A stretch of 64,000 bases of DNA from Methylobacterium pseudosasicola (GTDB lineage Bacteria; Pseudomonadota; Alphaproteobacteria; Rhizobiales; Beijerinckiaceae), in assembly GCF_900114535.1 (NCBI RefSeq), contig NZ_FOTK01000014.1, positions 1 to 64,000 on the forward strand, given 5' to 3'. The notes beneath the pieces were generated by a model that worked only from the letters and a program-made list of their open reading frames with translations, did not search any database and was not told the origin of the DNA. Below, piece after piece: positions 1-7,384 of this stretch. Made by a program: the position numbers and the translations under genes. Each line of letters opens with the position of its first letter. Position 1 is the first letter of the stretch.

Positions 1-365
1 GCCAGCGCTCCGGGCAGATCCTGCAACGGGGTCCGGCAGCCGGCGCAGACGGCCGGGCGGTGCGCGATGACGTGATCGGCCTGCGCCATCTGCTTCAGCG
101 TGCGGCCGGGATGCCCGGGCTGGCCGCCCGGCTTCTTGAGCCCGGTCTCGCGCAGGCTTCGGGTCCGCCGCACCGGTCCGCCAGGTCCGTCACCCGACGG
201 CGGCTTGCTGCTGGTCGAACTGTCCAGTCCCAGCCGACGCTCCAGCTCCGTCACCCGGATCCGCAGAAGCGCATTCTCCCGCTCCAACAGCGCATTGCGT
301 CGCTCAAGCTCGCCGGCCAGCCCCAGCAGCCTCTCAACCGTCTCCGCTGTCACGGCGAGCGTCAT
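1..365 (-). CDS. IS66-family transposase (TnpC), N-terminal part
   Basis: The reading frame starts at the ATG at 365 on the minus strand and stays open to the window edge, giving about 121 residues. The first 45 residues form a leucine-rich coiled coil rich in Glu and Arg, followed by LGLDSSTSSKPPSGDG, the conserved start of IS66 TnpC proteins. A CxxC pair (VCAGC) then begins the zinc-binding region, followed by LQDLPGAL. The catalytic DDE core lies beyond the edge, so activity cannot be judged. The next gene (fliX) is a host gene on the same strand and unrelated. Confidence 0.85.
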   Translation of the reverse strand, partial: MTLAVTAETVERLLGLAGELERRNALLERENALLRIRVTELERRLGLDSSTSSKPPSGDGPGGPVRRTRSLRETGLKKPGGQPGHPGRTLKQMAQADHVIAHRPAVCAGCRTPLQDLPGAL

Positions 366-428
366 CCTCACCTTGACTCACACACCCCGATGACTCGTCA
401 AGACAACGACCCAATCCTGGGCAGTTAC
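1..428 (-). mobile_element. IS66-family insertion sequence, one end only
   Basis: The minus strand reads GTAACTGC from base 428, and a leading GTAA is typical of IS66-family terminal repeats. The transposase start codon lies 63 bases inside this end, so tnpA and tnpB do not fit upstream; that matches IS66 subgroups carrying only the large transposase. Directly outside the end (429-448) is half of the palindromic repeat found complete at 13740-13838 and 49026-49121, suggesting insertion into that repeat. The other end and any target duplication lie outside the window. Confidence 0.6.
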
Positions 429-456
429 CGCTACGCTCGCAATGACGGCGGTGGAT

Positions 457-885
457 TTATGCGCTGCGCCGGCCTTCCAGCTTGGCCAGTTCCACTGCGG
501 CGCGCAGCTCGATCTCGGCCATCAGCCCGTCGAGCCGCGGATCCCCCGATGACGCTGTGCGCTCGGCCAGGCGGCCGGCGATGGCGCGCAAATCCTGCGG
601 GGCGACGCGGCCGCCGAGCATTGCGGCCTTGAGGCGATCGAGGCCGTCGAGCAGGTCGTGGCCGCGCTTGGCCGTACGGCGGCGGCGCTCCTGCGGAGTC
701 TCGGACTCGCCCTGAAGCAGCAGCACCGCGTCAAGGCCGGCCAGGGTCGCGGCCGCGGCCGGTGCGCCGGTGCCCGAGGCGGAAGCCGGCGCCGCGTCGA
801 GGCTGAAGCCGCGACCGCCCTCGGCCCGGCCCTTGGCCGCGACGCCGCCGGCATTCTGGATCGGCTGGCGAGTCTCGACGCGCAT
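457..885 (-). CDS. fliX: Flagellar assembly regulator FliX
   Basis: A 142-residue cytoplasmic protein starting MRVETRQPIQNAGGV. The first 45 residues are Gly/Ala-rich and the rest is helical, with a region around LLLQGESETPQERRRRTAKRGHDLLDGLD as the recognisable FliX core. In Caulobacter FliX couples early basal-body assembly to the sigma-54 activator FlbD. Here it lies divergent to flgI, as in that species, and FlbD-like palindromes occupy the gap between them. An upstream in-frame start at 930 would add 15 residues, but the family-like N-terminus begins at 885. Confidence 0.82.
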   Translation of the reverse strand: MRVETRQPIQNAGGVAAKGRAEGGRGFSLDAAPASASGTGAPAAAATLAGLDAVLLLQGESETPQERRRRTAKRGHDLLDGLDRLKAAMLGGRVAPQDLRAIAGRLAERTASSGDPRLDGLMAEIELRAAVELAKLEGRRSA

Positions 886-963
886 GATCGTGTTCGTGTC
901 GCTCCGGGCGCCCCTGCGCTCTCCGGACACTCGGCCGGCACGGTTAAGCGCCGGTAAACAGGC

Positions 964-998
964 CGGCAGAACCTGCCGGGTCGGCAGGTTCGGTGCCG
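964..998 (+). promoter_or_regulatory. FlbD-like (ftr) palindrome cluster upstream of flgI
   Basis: Four half-sites follow each other: CGGCAG (964-969), CTGCCG (973-978), CGGCAG (982-987) and a degenerate TGCCG (994-998). The first two form CGGCAG-AAC-CTGCCG, and the second and third form CTGCCG-GGT-CGGCAG. The cluster sits about 90 bases upstream of the sigma-54 promoter at 1074-1089, a normal enhancer distance. The same three-half-site layout occurs upstream of flgE at 8893-8916. Assignment to FlbD rests on family knowledge of Caulobacter ftr elements. Confidence 0.65.
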
Positions 999-1073
999 GT
1001 CGATCAAACGATCCCGCGGCTGGCCGGTCAAATAATGATACGGTTTGCCAGATACTTAAGCGAAATGTCCGGC

Positions 1074-1089
1074 TGGCACGGGGCTGGCA
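1074..1089 (+). promoter_or_regulatory. Sigma-54 promoter of flgI operon
   Basis: TGGCACGGGGCTGGCA has GG and GC in the invariant -24 and -12 positions, 10 bases apart, and matches TGGCAC exactly in the upstream half. Transcription would start near 1100, leaving a leader of about 28 bases before the flgI ATG at 1128. Confidence 0.72.
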
Positions 1090-1127
1090 GGAGGTGGGCA
1101 GGTCCGTTCACCCTCGAAAATCCCGGC

Positions 1128-2267
1128 ATGCGCCCGAGCCACCCCATCCGTTTCCTCGCATCAGCCCTCGCCGCGCTCGTCGTCGGCGTGCTGCTGCTGG
1201 TGATGGCGCCCGGCCCAGCGCTCGCCCTGTCGCGGGTGAAGGACCTCGCCTCGATCGAGGGGGTCCGCCAGAACCAGCTGGTGGGCTACGGCATCGTGGT
1301 CGGCCTCAACGGCACCGGCGACACGCTCAACAACATCCCGTTTACCAAGCAGTCGCTGCAGGCGATGCTGGAGCGGCTCGGCGTCAACACGCGGGGCGCC
1401 ACGATGCGTACCCAGAACCTCGCCGCCGTGATGGTGACGGCGAGCCTCCCGCCGTTTGCCGCGCAGGGTACCCGCATCGATGTCACGGTCTCGTCGCTGG
1501 GCGACGCCAAGTCCCTCCAAGGCGGTACGCTGCTGGTGACGCCCCTGCTCGGCGCCGATGGCGAAGTCTACGCCCTGGCGCAGGGCTCGGTGGCAATCGC
1601 CGGCTTCTCCGCCGAGGGCGACGCCGCCAAGATCACCCGGGGCGTGCCGACCAACGGCCGCATCTCCAACGGCGCCAATATCGAGCGCGAGATCGCGTTC
1701 AAGCTGAACGACGCCCGCGGCCTGCGCCTCTCTTTGCGCAATCCCGATTTCACTACCTCGAAGCGGATCGCGGCGGCGATCAACGACTTCATGGGCGCCG
1801 ACACGGCCGAGCCAACCGACCCGGCCACCGTCACGATTCAGATCCCGGCCAAGTACAACGGCAACATGATCCGTCTCATCACCGAGGTGGAGCAGTTGAA
1901 GGTCGAGCCGGACCAGACCGCCCGGGTCGTGGTCGACGAGCGCTCCGGCATCATCGTGATGGGCCGCGACGTGCGCGTCTCGACGGTGGCGATCGCCCAG
2001 GGCAACCTGACGGTCACCATCAGCGAGCAACCGCAAGTCAGCCAGCCGGCGCCTCTGTCCAACGGCCGCACCACCGTGGTGCCGCGCACGAGCGTGAAGG
2101 TCGATACCGGTGACGGCAACAAATTGGCGCTGGTGAAGGAAGGTGTGAGCCTGCGCGAGTTGGTCGACGGGCTCAACGCCCTCGGGGTCGGCCCCCGCGA
2201 CCTGATCTCGATCCTCCAGGCGATCAAGACCGCCGGAGCACTCCAGGCCGATATCGAGCTGATGTGA
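1128..2267 (+). CDS. flgI: Flagellar P-ring protein FlgI
   Basis: A 379-residue periplasmic protein that forms the P ring around the flagellar rod in the peptidoglycan layer. It has a cleavable signal peptide (hydrophobic stretch about residues 9-33 ending PGPALA) followed directly by the FlgI signature SRVKDLASIEGVRQNQLVGYG, and later VVGLNGTGDTLNN. The C-terminus ISILQAIKTAGALQADIELM is also typical. The ATG at 1128 was chosen because it gives a clean signal peptide; an open frame runs further upstream to 993 but crosses the promoter. It heads the flgI-flgJ-flgN-like operon. Confidence 0.96.
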   Translation: MRPSHPIRFLASALAALVVGVLLLVMAPGPALALSRVKDLASIEGVRQNQLVGYGIVVGLNGTGDTLNNIPFTKQSLQAMLERLGVNTRGATMRTQNLAAVMVTASLPPFAAQGTRIDVTVSSLGDAKSLQGGTLLVTPLLGADGEVYALAQGSVAIAGFSAEGDAAKITRGVPTNGRISNGANIEREIAFKLNDARGLRLSLRNPDFTTSKRIAAAINDFMGADTAEPTDPATVTIQIPAKYNGNMIRLITEVEQLKVEPDQTARVVVDERSGIIVMGRDVRVSTVAIAQGNLTVTISEQPQVSQPAPLSNGRTTVVPRTSVKVDTGDGNKLALVKEGVSLRELVDGLNALGVGPRDLISILQAIKTAGALQADIELM

Positions 2268-2292
2268 TTTTTTGGGACTGGAGGGCCAAATC

Positions 2293-2652
2293 ATGCTGCC
2301 ACTCGCCACCATCGCGGCCACTGCCGCCGCCAGCGTCGGGAACGCCATCGCGGGCAGCGTGTCCGACGGCATCCTCAAGACCGCCAACACCGCCAAGGCG
2401 CACAAGACCGCCACCGAGTTCGAGTCGATGTTCCTGGAGAACAGCCTCGACCGGATGATGCAATCGGATGGGACCGAAGGCCCGCTCGGCGAGAACGGCA
2501 CCGGCGGCGGGGTCTACCGCTCGATGCTGACCAAGGAATATGCGGGACAGATCGTGAAGAGCGGCGGCGTCGGCATCGCCGATTCGGTGTTCCGTGAGAT
2601 CATGAAGATGCAGGGCGCGACCGTTGATGGAGCCGGCAATGCAAAGGGCTGA
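2293..2652 (+). CDS. flgJ: Rod-binding protein, FlgJ N-terminal type
   Basis: A 119-residue protein matching only the rod-binding half of enterobacterial FlgJ; the muramidase half is absent, as is usual in Alphaproteobacteria. The core is FESMFLENSLDRMMQSDG followed by YRSMLTKEYAGQIVKSGGVGIADSVFREI. It is expected to cap or chaperone the periplasmic rod during assembly. The start at 2293 follows a GGAGGG ribosome-binding sequence; a TTG at 2272 is in frame but has no such signal. It is 25 bases downstream of flgI and overlaps the next gene by 14 bases. Confidence 0.88.
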   Translation: MLPLATIAATAAASVGNAIAGSVSDGILKTANTAKAHKTATEFESMFLENSLDRMMQSDGTEGPLGENGTGGGVYRSMLTKEYAGQIVKSGGVGIADSVFREIMKMQGATVDGAGNAKG

Positions 2653-3112
2653 ACCGCTGCGCGTCGCCGACCGGGTCACCGCCGAGGCGCTGGTCGGAGG
2701 CGTGCTGGCCAACATGGCGGCGCTGGAATCCGTTCTGGCCGAGGAGGCAGCCCATGTCCGGGCCGGACGCCTGCGCGAGGGTCTGGCGGCGGCCGAGCCC
2801 AAGGCCGCCTTGGCGGCCGCCTACATGCAGGGGCTCGAAGTCGCCAAGGCAAACGCCGTGGCCCTAAAGCGCTTCAACCCGGACGGGGTCGAGACCCTGC
2901 GGGCCGCCCATCGCCGCTTCACCGCGGCCGTGGAGGCGAACCAGTCGGTCCTCGACAGCGCGAAATCCGTCTCCGAGGGGCTGATTAAGTCGCTGGCCGA
3001 GGAGATCGGCCGGGCGCAGCTTCCGTCGGGCTACGGCCGGCAGGCGGCGGCGCCGTCCCCGTATGGCCGCGGTGTGCGCAGCGGGCCGCTGGTGCTGTCG
3101 CGGAACCTGTAG
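2639..3112 (+). CDS. FlgN/FlbY-like flagellar protein
   Basis: A 157-residue, strongly helical protein rich in Ala, Glu and Leu with no signal peptide. The helix-rich layout and its position as third gene after flgI and flgJ match the FlgN export-chaperone family, called FlbY in Caulobacter, which delivers hook-associated proteins FlgK and FlgL. Those two partners are encoded just downstream on the other strand. The start at 2639 follows GGAG at 7 bases; an ATG at 2627 is also possible. The family assignment rests on context and composition more than on a motif. Confidence 0.6.
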   Translation: MQRAEPLRVADRVTAEALVGGVLANMAALESVLAEEAAHVRAGRLREGLAAAEPKAALAAAYMQGLEVAKANAVALKRFNPDGVETLRAAHRRFTAAVEANQSVLDSAKSVSEGLIKSLAEEIGRAQLPSGYGRQAAAPSPYGRGVRSGPLVLSRNL

Positions 3113-3120
3113 GGCCGAGC

Positions 3121-3450
3121 TCAGCGCCGGCCGTTGCCGATCCGCACGAAGGTCCGCACCTCGCCGAGATCCGTGTCGGCGCGATTGTCGATCGCCAAGC
3201 GGCCGGCAATGACGGGCGGGCTCGACGCGCCGGCACCGTGACCGGCTCGCAGGTCGGCGCCCGCGATCACCCGGCCGGAGACGCGGATGCAGCTTGCGCT
3301 GCCGGGCATCCGCACGAAGCCCGGTCCCTTCGACGGGCACGGCATTGCCGCCGCTGCGGTCGGGGCCTTCTCGAGATCCCGGGCCTCGGCGGGGCCGAGG
3401 AGACTGAGCGATGCCGCGAGAACCAGGGCGATCGAACGCAGCCGGCCCAT
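3121..3450 (-). CDS. Small secreted protein with a porin-like N-terminal motif
   Basis: A 109-residue protein with a signal peptide (MGRLRSIALVLAASLSLLG, cleavage near AEA-RDL). The segment CPSKGPGFVRMPGSASCIRV followed by SGRVIAGADLR closely resembles the disulfide-bounded start of alphaproteobacterial porins (pattern CPxxGxGFxxxPGxxxCxxxxGxVR). A full porin is 350 residues or more, so this is either a truncated porin relic or a dedicated mini-protein of the periplasm or outer membrane. It is last in the minus-strand flagellar hook operon, 1 base from the gene before it. Confidence 0.6.
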   Translation of the reverse strand: MGRLRSIALVLAASLSLLGPAEARDLEKAPTAAAAMPCPSKGPGFVRMPGSASCIRVSGRVIAGADLRAGHGAGASSPPVIAGRLAIDNRADTDLGEVRTFVRIGNGRR

Positions 3451-3451
3451 C

Positions 3452-3712
3452 TCAGGCGGCCCGGCGCGAGAGGTCCCGGTACAGCAGATCGATGTAGCGC
3501 TCGACCTCGCCGACGAAACCGTCGAGGTCGGGCTCCAGGAAGCGCAGCCGTGCGAGGTCGCGCAGCAGGATGTCGAGCGCGATGGCCCGGTCGTCGGGCC
3601 GGCCATAGCCGTCGAGATAGGTGTCGATCGCCTGCTCGGCCATCACGATGGCGCCGACCTGCGCCGTGGTGCCGAGACGGCGGGTCACGTGGACGGGTTC
3701 GGACAGCGCCAT
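3452..3712 (-). CDS. Small conserved-looking protein in hook operon, function unknown
   Basis: An 86-residue cytoplasmic protein starting MALSEPVHVTRRLGTTAQVG. It is mostly helical and acidic in its second half (LEPDLDGFVGEVERYIDLLYRDL), with no signal peptide, membrane segment or cysteine. It follows flgL on the same strand and touches the porin-like gene, so it is probably cotranscribed with hook genes. I do not recognise the family. An in-frame start at 3763 would add 17 basic residues without a supporting signal. Confidence 0.55.
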   Translation of the reverse strand: MALSEPVHVTRRLGTTAQVGAIVMAEQAIDTYLDGYGRPDDRAIALDILLRDLARLRFLEPDLDGFVGEVERYIDLLYRDLSRRAA

Positions 3713-3808
3713 GCGGACCTCTCCTCGATCGGGCGGCCGCAGCGACCGCAATCCGCGCTTCACTGCGGGAAAGCGGCGAGGCTATGGTCGCGAGACCGAA
3801 TACCGGCG

Positions 3809-5413
3809 TCAGCTGATGTAATTGACCAGCGAGAGCTTCGAGAGCGAGGCCGTGACCGAGTAGCTGGCCTGGAGCCGGTTCTGGACATCGAGCAGCTTGG
3901 CGACGACTTCTTCGGTCGGCGCCTGCTCGATCCCGTCGAGGGTGTTCTGGACCGTGGTCTGGGTGGCGGTATTGGTGGTCTTGGCGTTCGACAGTCGGGT
4001 CGAGGCGACGCTGAGCTGCGTGACGGTGTCCTGGACGCTGGGATTGGTCTGATCGGCGGCCGACAGCAGCGTCCCGGCCTTGTTGACCACCGTCTGGTAG
4101 GTGGCGCTGGTGTTGGCGTCGCTCGCGGTGGGCAGGGCGAAGGCCATGGTTGCGAGGCCTGCGAGCACGTTCCGGATGGTCGGGTCGTTGGCGCGCGCGC
4201 CGGTGCCGACCTTGCCGGTGGCGCTCACCTGAACCGACTGGGTGTCGAGGGCCGAGGTGGGCTGCGGCGGGTTCGTCGCGGTGTCGTAGCTGTTCTCGCC
4301 CTGGTACCAGAGGACCGTATCGGTCGCCTTGGCGGCCGTGTAGCCGATCGGGTTCTTGCTTGGCGTCGTGTCGTACACGATGCGCTGCTGGGGCATGATC
4401 CCGGTCCCGGACGGGCCGCCCTTCGCCGAGCCCGTGAAGAAGTCCTGGGTCACCGCCGCGGTGGCGTTCACCGCCAAGGTGCTGGTGGCCGCGCCCTTGA
4501 GGGCGTTGGTCAGCGTGGCGGACAGGTTCTTCATCGTGTCGGTCATGCTCGCCCCGATGGCGAAGCTGGTGGTCGAGCTGGCATCCGCGCTGCTGGCCGC
4601 GGTCAGCGTCACGGTGGTCGAGGTGCCGTCCGGCATCTTCAGCGCGAAGCTGACGCTGTCGCCCGCGGCGGGCTGGGCCGACAGGCCCACGTTGAGCGAG
4701 GCCGGGCCGGTGCCGGTGATCGAGGCGCTGAGCGCTGTTCCGGTGGTAGTCGGGGTGCCGGTCAGGGTGAAGCCGAACTTGCCGCGGGTGGCGGCGTTCG
4801 TCTCCTCGGTCACCTGGACGGAAGTGGCGCTCGGCGAGCTCTGCGTCAGCCGACCGTTGCCGCCCGAGCCCAACTCCGCGGTAACCCGATCGTTGATCAA
4901 TGAGGTGAGGCCGGCGAGCTTGTTGCCCTGGCTGTCGGTGGTGCCGTTGAGGATCGTGTCGGCGTCGAGCACCGGCTGGGTCGTGGTATCGCGGCCGCCG
5001 AACAAGTAGCTGCCCGCCGCCGATTGGTTGAGCGTGTCGAGCGCCGTCTGCAGGTTGGCGAGCGCGATCGAGCGCCCCGCGGTGGTGTTGGCGGCCACGC
5101 TCTGCAGGCCGTTATTCAGGGCCGTGCGGGCGTCGGTGCCCAGCTTCGCGACCTGGGTCAGGCTGGTGACCGCGAGGTCGGTCCGGGTCTGGGCCGCGGT
5201 GATGCCGGCGCCGTAGCCGTCGAGCGCGCTTAGGGTTGCCTGGGCGGCGAGCGCCGTGGAACGCCCGGTGCCGAGCCCACCATAGGTCTGGGAGACCTTG
5301 CCGCTGGAGAGCTGGTTCGACAGGTCGTTCAGCTGATTCTTCAGCGTCAGGAGCTGCGACGTGTTCCGGTTGGTGACGTAGGAACCGGCCGCGAAGGGTG
5401 AGATCGTCGTCAT
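3809..5413 (-). CDS. flgL: Hook-filament junction protein FlgL
   Basis: A 534-residue secreted axial protein joining the hook to the filament. The N-terminus (TSQLLTLKNQLNDLSNQLSSGK) and C-terminus (LLDVQNRLQASYSVTASLSKLSLVNYIS) are the paired coiled-coil segments of the flagellin/FlgL superfamily. The central 300 residues are Ser/Thr/Ala-rich and variable, making it longer than the roughly 320-residue enterobacterial protein. SYLFGGRDTTTQPV is the FlgL-type motif after the N-terminal coil. It lies 2 bases after flgK in the flgE-flgK-flgL operon. Confidence 0.9.
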   Translation of the reverse strand: MTTISPFAAGSYVTNRNTSQLLTLKNQLNDLSNQLSSGKVSQTYGGLGTGRSTALAAQATLSALDGYGAGITAAQTRTDLAVTSLTQVAKLGTDARTALNNGLQSVAANTTAGRSIALANLQTALDTLNQSAAGSYLFGGRDTTTQPVLDADTILNGTTDSQGNKLAGLTSLINDRVTAELGSGGNGRLTQSSPSATSVQVTEETNAATRGKFGFTLTGTPTTTGTALSASITGTGPASLNVGLSAQPAAGDSVSFALKMPDGTSTTVTLTAASSADASSTTSFAIGASMTDTMKNLSATLTNALKGAATSTLAVNATAAVTQDFFTGSAKGGPSGTGIMPQQRIVYDTTPSKNPIGYTAAKATDTVLWYQGENSYDTATNPPQPTSALDTQSVQVSATGKVGTGARANDPTIRNVLAGLATMAFALPTASDANTSATYQTVVNKAGTLLSAADQTNPSVQDTVTQLSVASTRLSNAKTTNTATQTTVQNTLDGIEQAPTEEVVAKLLDVQNRLQASYSVTASLSKLSLVNYIS

Positions 5414-5415
5414 GG

Positions 5416-7350
5416 TCAGATCTGCAGCAGCTGGTTGAGCATGTCGCGCGCGGCCGTGAGCACCCGGGCATTGGCGCCGTAGGCCGTCTGCAGGGCGATC
5501 AGGTTCGACATTTCCTGGTCAATATTGACGCCCGCGCCCGCGGAGAACCGGCTCTGCGCGGTCGAGAGCGCGGTCTGCTGGGTATCGTTGAGTGAGGCGG
5601 CGTTCGAGGCGGCGGAGCCCTGCGAGGCGATCACGTCCTGGGCGAAGCCGACGACGCTCGCCCGGTAGGGCGCGGAGACGCCGCCGATGCCGCTCGACGA
5701 CGAGAACGTCTGCTGGGTCGAGGTCAGGGCGGTGAAGATCGCCTGCGCCCGCCCGCCCGAGGCGCTCGTATCCGTGGCGCTCGATGCGGTCAGCGCCGAG
5801 GTGTTGCCGGAGACCGCCGGATTGACCGCGATCCGCTGCGCGAAGCCGGTGAGCTGCGAGCCGCTGTCGAACGAGCCGGTGAACAGCTGCGGGGTTGGCG
5901 GCGGCGCTGCGGATACATCGGTGAACAGGGCGAGCTGCGGGTAGCCCGTGGTCAGATCGGTCGGCGATGTCGGCTGGGTGATGCTCGCGGTCGCGGCGCT
6001 CGCCACCTTGCCGCCCGCCGTGAGCGTGAGCGTCGCATTCGCCGCCGTCGCAGGGCCGTTCGTGACGCCGAGCGCAGGGAGCTTGTAGGGGGCCGACGCG
6101 GGATCGCTGTTGAACGTGTTTAGCGCGGCCTGGATCTGCGTGAAGTAGGTGGTCGGACCGCCGCTGGCGTTGAACGTCAGCGTCAGGCCGCTGGCATCCG
6201 TCGTCTGTCCGGCGGGAATGATCGTGCCGTTACTCTGGGTCGTCGACGCGACCAGCGTCACGTTCCGCACCGTGTTCGTGCTGTCGGTCATCTGGAAGGT
6301 CACCGAATTGCCGGGTTGCATCTTCGGCAGGGTGATCGTCGTGTCGCTGGCCGTGATGCCATTGGTCGTCGTGGTGTTGAGCGTGCCGCCGACGCTGGTG
6401 TTGGTGAGCGCGCTGGCGAGCCCCCCGGCGAGGTCATCGAGCTGGCGCTGGGCCTGCGGCAGGATCTGGTCGCGCAGCTCGATCCCGGCGGCGAGGCTCC
6501 CCGACCGGATGGCGCCTTGCGCTCCGAGATCGATCTTGCCGCCGCCCGGCAGCGTCGCCGTGATCGTGCCGACCGTCCGTTTCGCCGGGTCCGCCGAGTA
6601 GCTCGAATTGGCGCTCAGCGTCCCGTGGCCGTCGAAGCTCAGCGTCGCCGCGTTGCCGCGATCGACCAGGGTCACGCCGGACTGGGTCAGCACCGAGATG
6701 GTGCCGTCGCGCTGCGCGACGGTCTGGACGTCCATGTAGTTCGAGAGCGTGTTGATCACCTGGTCGCGCTGGTCCTGGAGATCGGCCAGGGACGAGGCGT
6801 CGGTGGTGTTCTGGATCTTGGCGTTGAGCTTCGCGACGTTGGACAGCAAGGTGCTGGCCGATTGCGTGTCGGTTCCGAGTTGCGCCTCGACCCCGGTGCG
6901 CAGGTTCTGCACCGAGGCGGCGGCGCCGTTGATCTGGCTGGCCAGCGCCGAGGCGTTGCTCAGCACGGTGGTCCGAGCGGCCGCCGAGGTCGGGTTGGCG
7001 GCAAGCTCCTGGAGCGATTCCGTGAAGGTGTTCAGCGTGCCGTCGAGCGACGCCGCGCTGCCGGGGGTCCCGTAGAGCGTATCGAGCTGGGACGCGATGC
7101 CGGCCTTCGTGCTCGTATAGGCCGCCCCCGAGGTCTCGAGCCGCAGCTGCTTGAGCGCGGCGGCATCGAAGCTGCGCGTGATCGTCCCGGTGGCGACACC
7201 GGAATTGTTGGTCCCGGTGGCGACCGTCGAGAGCGTCCGCTTGACGTAGCCGGCCGTGCCGGAATTGGCGACGTTCTGCGAGACGAGGTTGATCGCCGCC
7301 TGCGTCGCCGCAAGTCCGGCGGTCGCGGTGGAAAGCGCGTTCAGCGACAT
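5416..7350 (-). CDS. flgK: Hook-associated protein FlgK
   Basis: A 644-residue axial protein, HAP1, placed between hook and FlgL. The start MSLNALSTATAGLAATQAAINLVSQNVANSGTAGYVKR is the rod/hook N-terminal signature (ANxxTxGY-type), and the C-terminus NIDQEMSNLIALQTAYGANARVLTAARDMLNQLLQI is the matching FlgK-type end. The middle is Ser/Thr-rich. It lies 34 bases after flgE, and flgL starts 2 bases after its stop, so the three are one transcript. Confidence 0.93.
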   Translation of the reverse strand: MSLNALSTATAGLAATQAAINLVSQNVANSGTAGYVKRTLSTVATGTNNSGVATGTITRSFDAAALKQLRLETSGAAYTSTKAGIASQLDTLYGTPGSAASLDGTLNTFTESLQELAANPTSAAARTTVLSNASALASQINGAAASVQNLRTGVEAQLGTDTQSASTLLSNVAKLNAKIQNTTDASSLADLQDQRDQVINTLSNYMDVQTVAQRDGTISVLTQSGVTLVDRGNAATLSFDGHGTLSANSSYSADPAKRTVGTITATLPGGGKIDLGAQGAIRSGSLAAGIELRDQILPQAQRQLDDLAGGLASALTNTSVGGTLNTTTTNGITASDTTITLPKMQPGNSVTFQMTDSTNTVRNVTLVASTTQSNGTIIPAGQTTDASGLTLTFNASGGPTTYFTQIQAALNTFNSDPASAPYKLPALGVTNGPATAANATLTLTAGGKVASAATASITQPTSPTDLTTGYPQLALFTDVSAAPPPTPQLFTGSFDSGSQLTGFAQRIAVNPAVSGNTSALTASSATDTSASGGRAQAIFTALTSTQQTFSSSSGIGGVSAPYRASVVGFAQDVIASQGSAASNAASLNDTQQTALSTAQSRFSAGAGVNIDQEMSNLIALQTAYGANARVLTAARDMLNQLLQI

Positions 7351-7384
7351 CTCACGGCCTCCGCGGTTCGGATCGAGTCCTCAC

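Noticed and set aside
3121..3450. Full porin gene
   Set aside because: Only the disulfide loop motif is present; 109 residues cannot form the 16-strand barrel.
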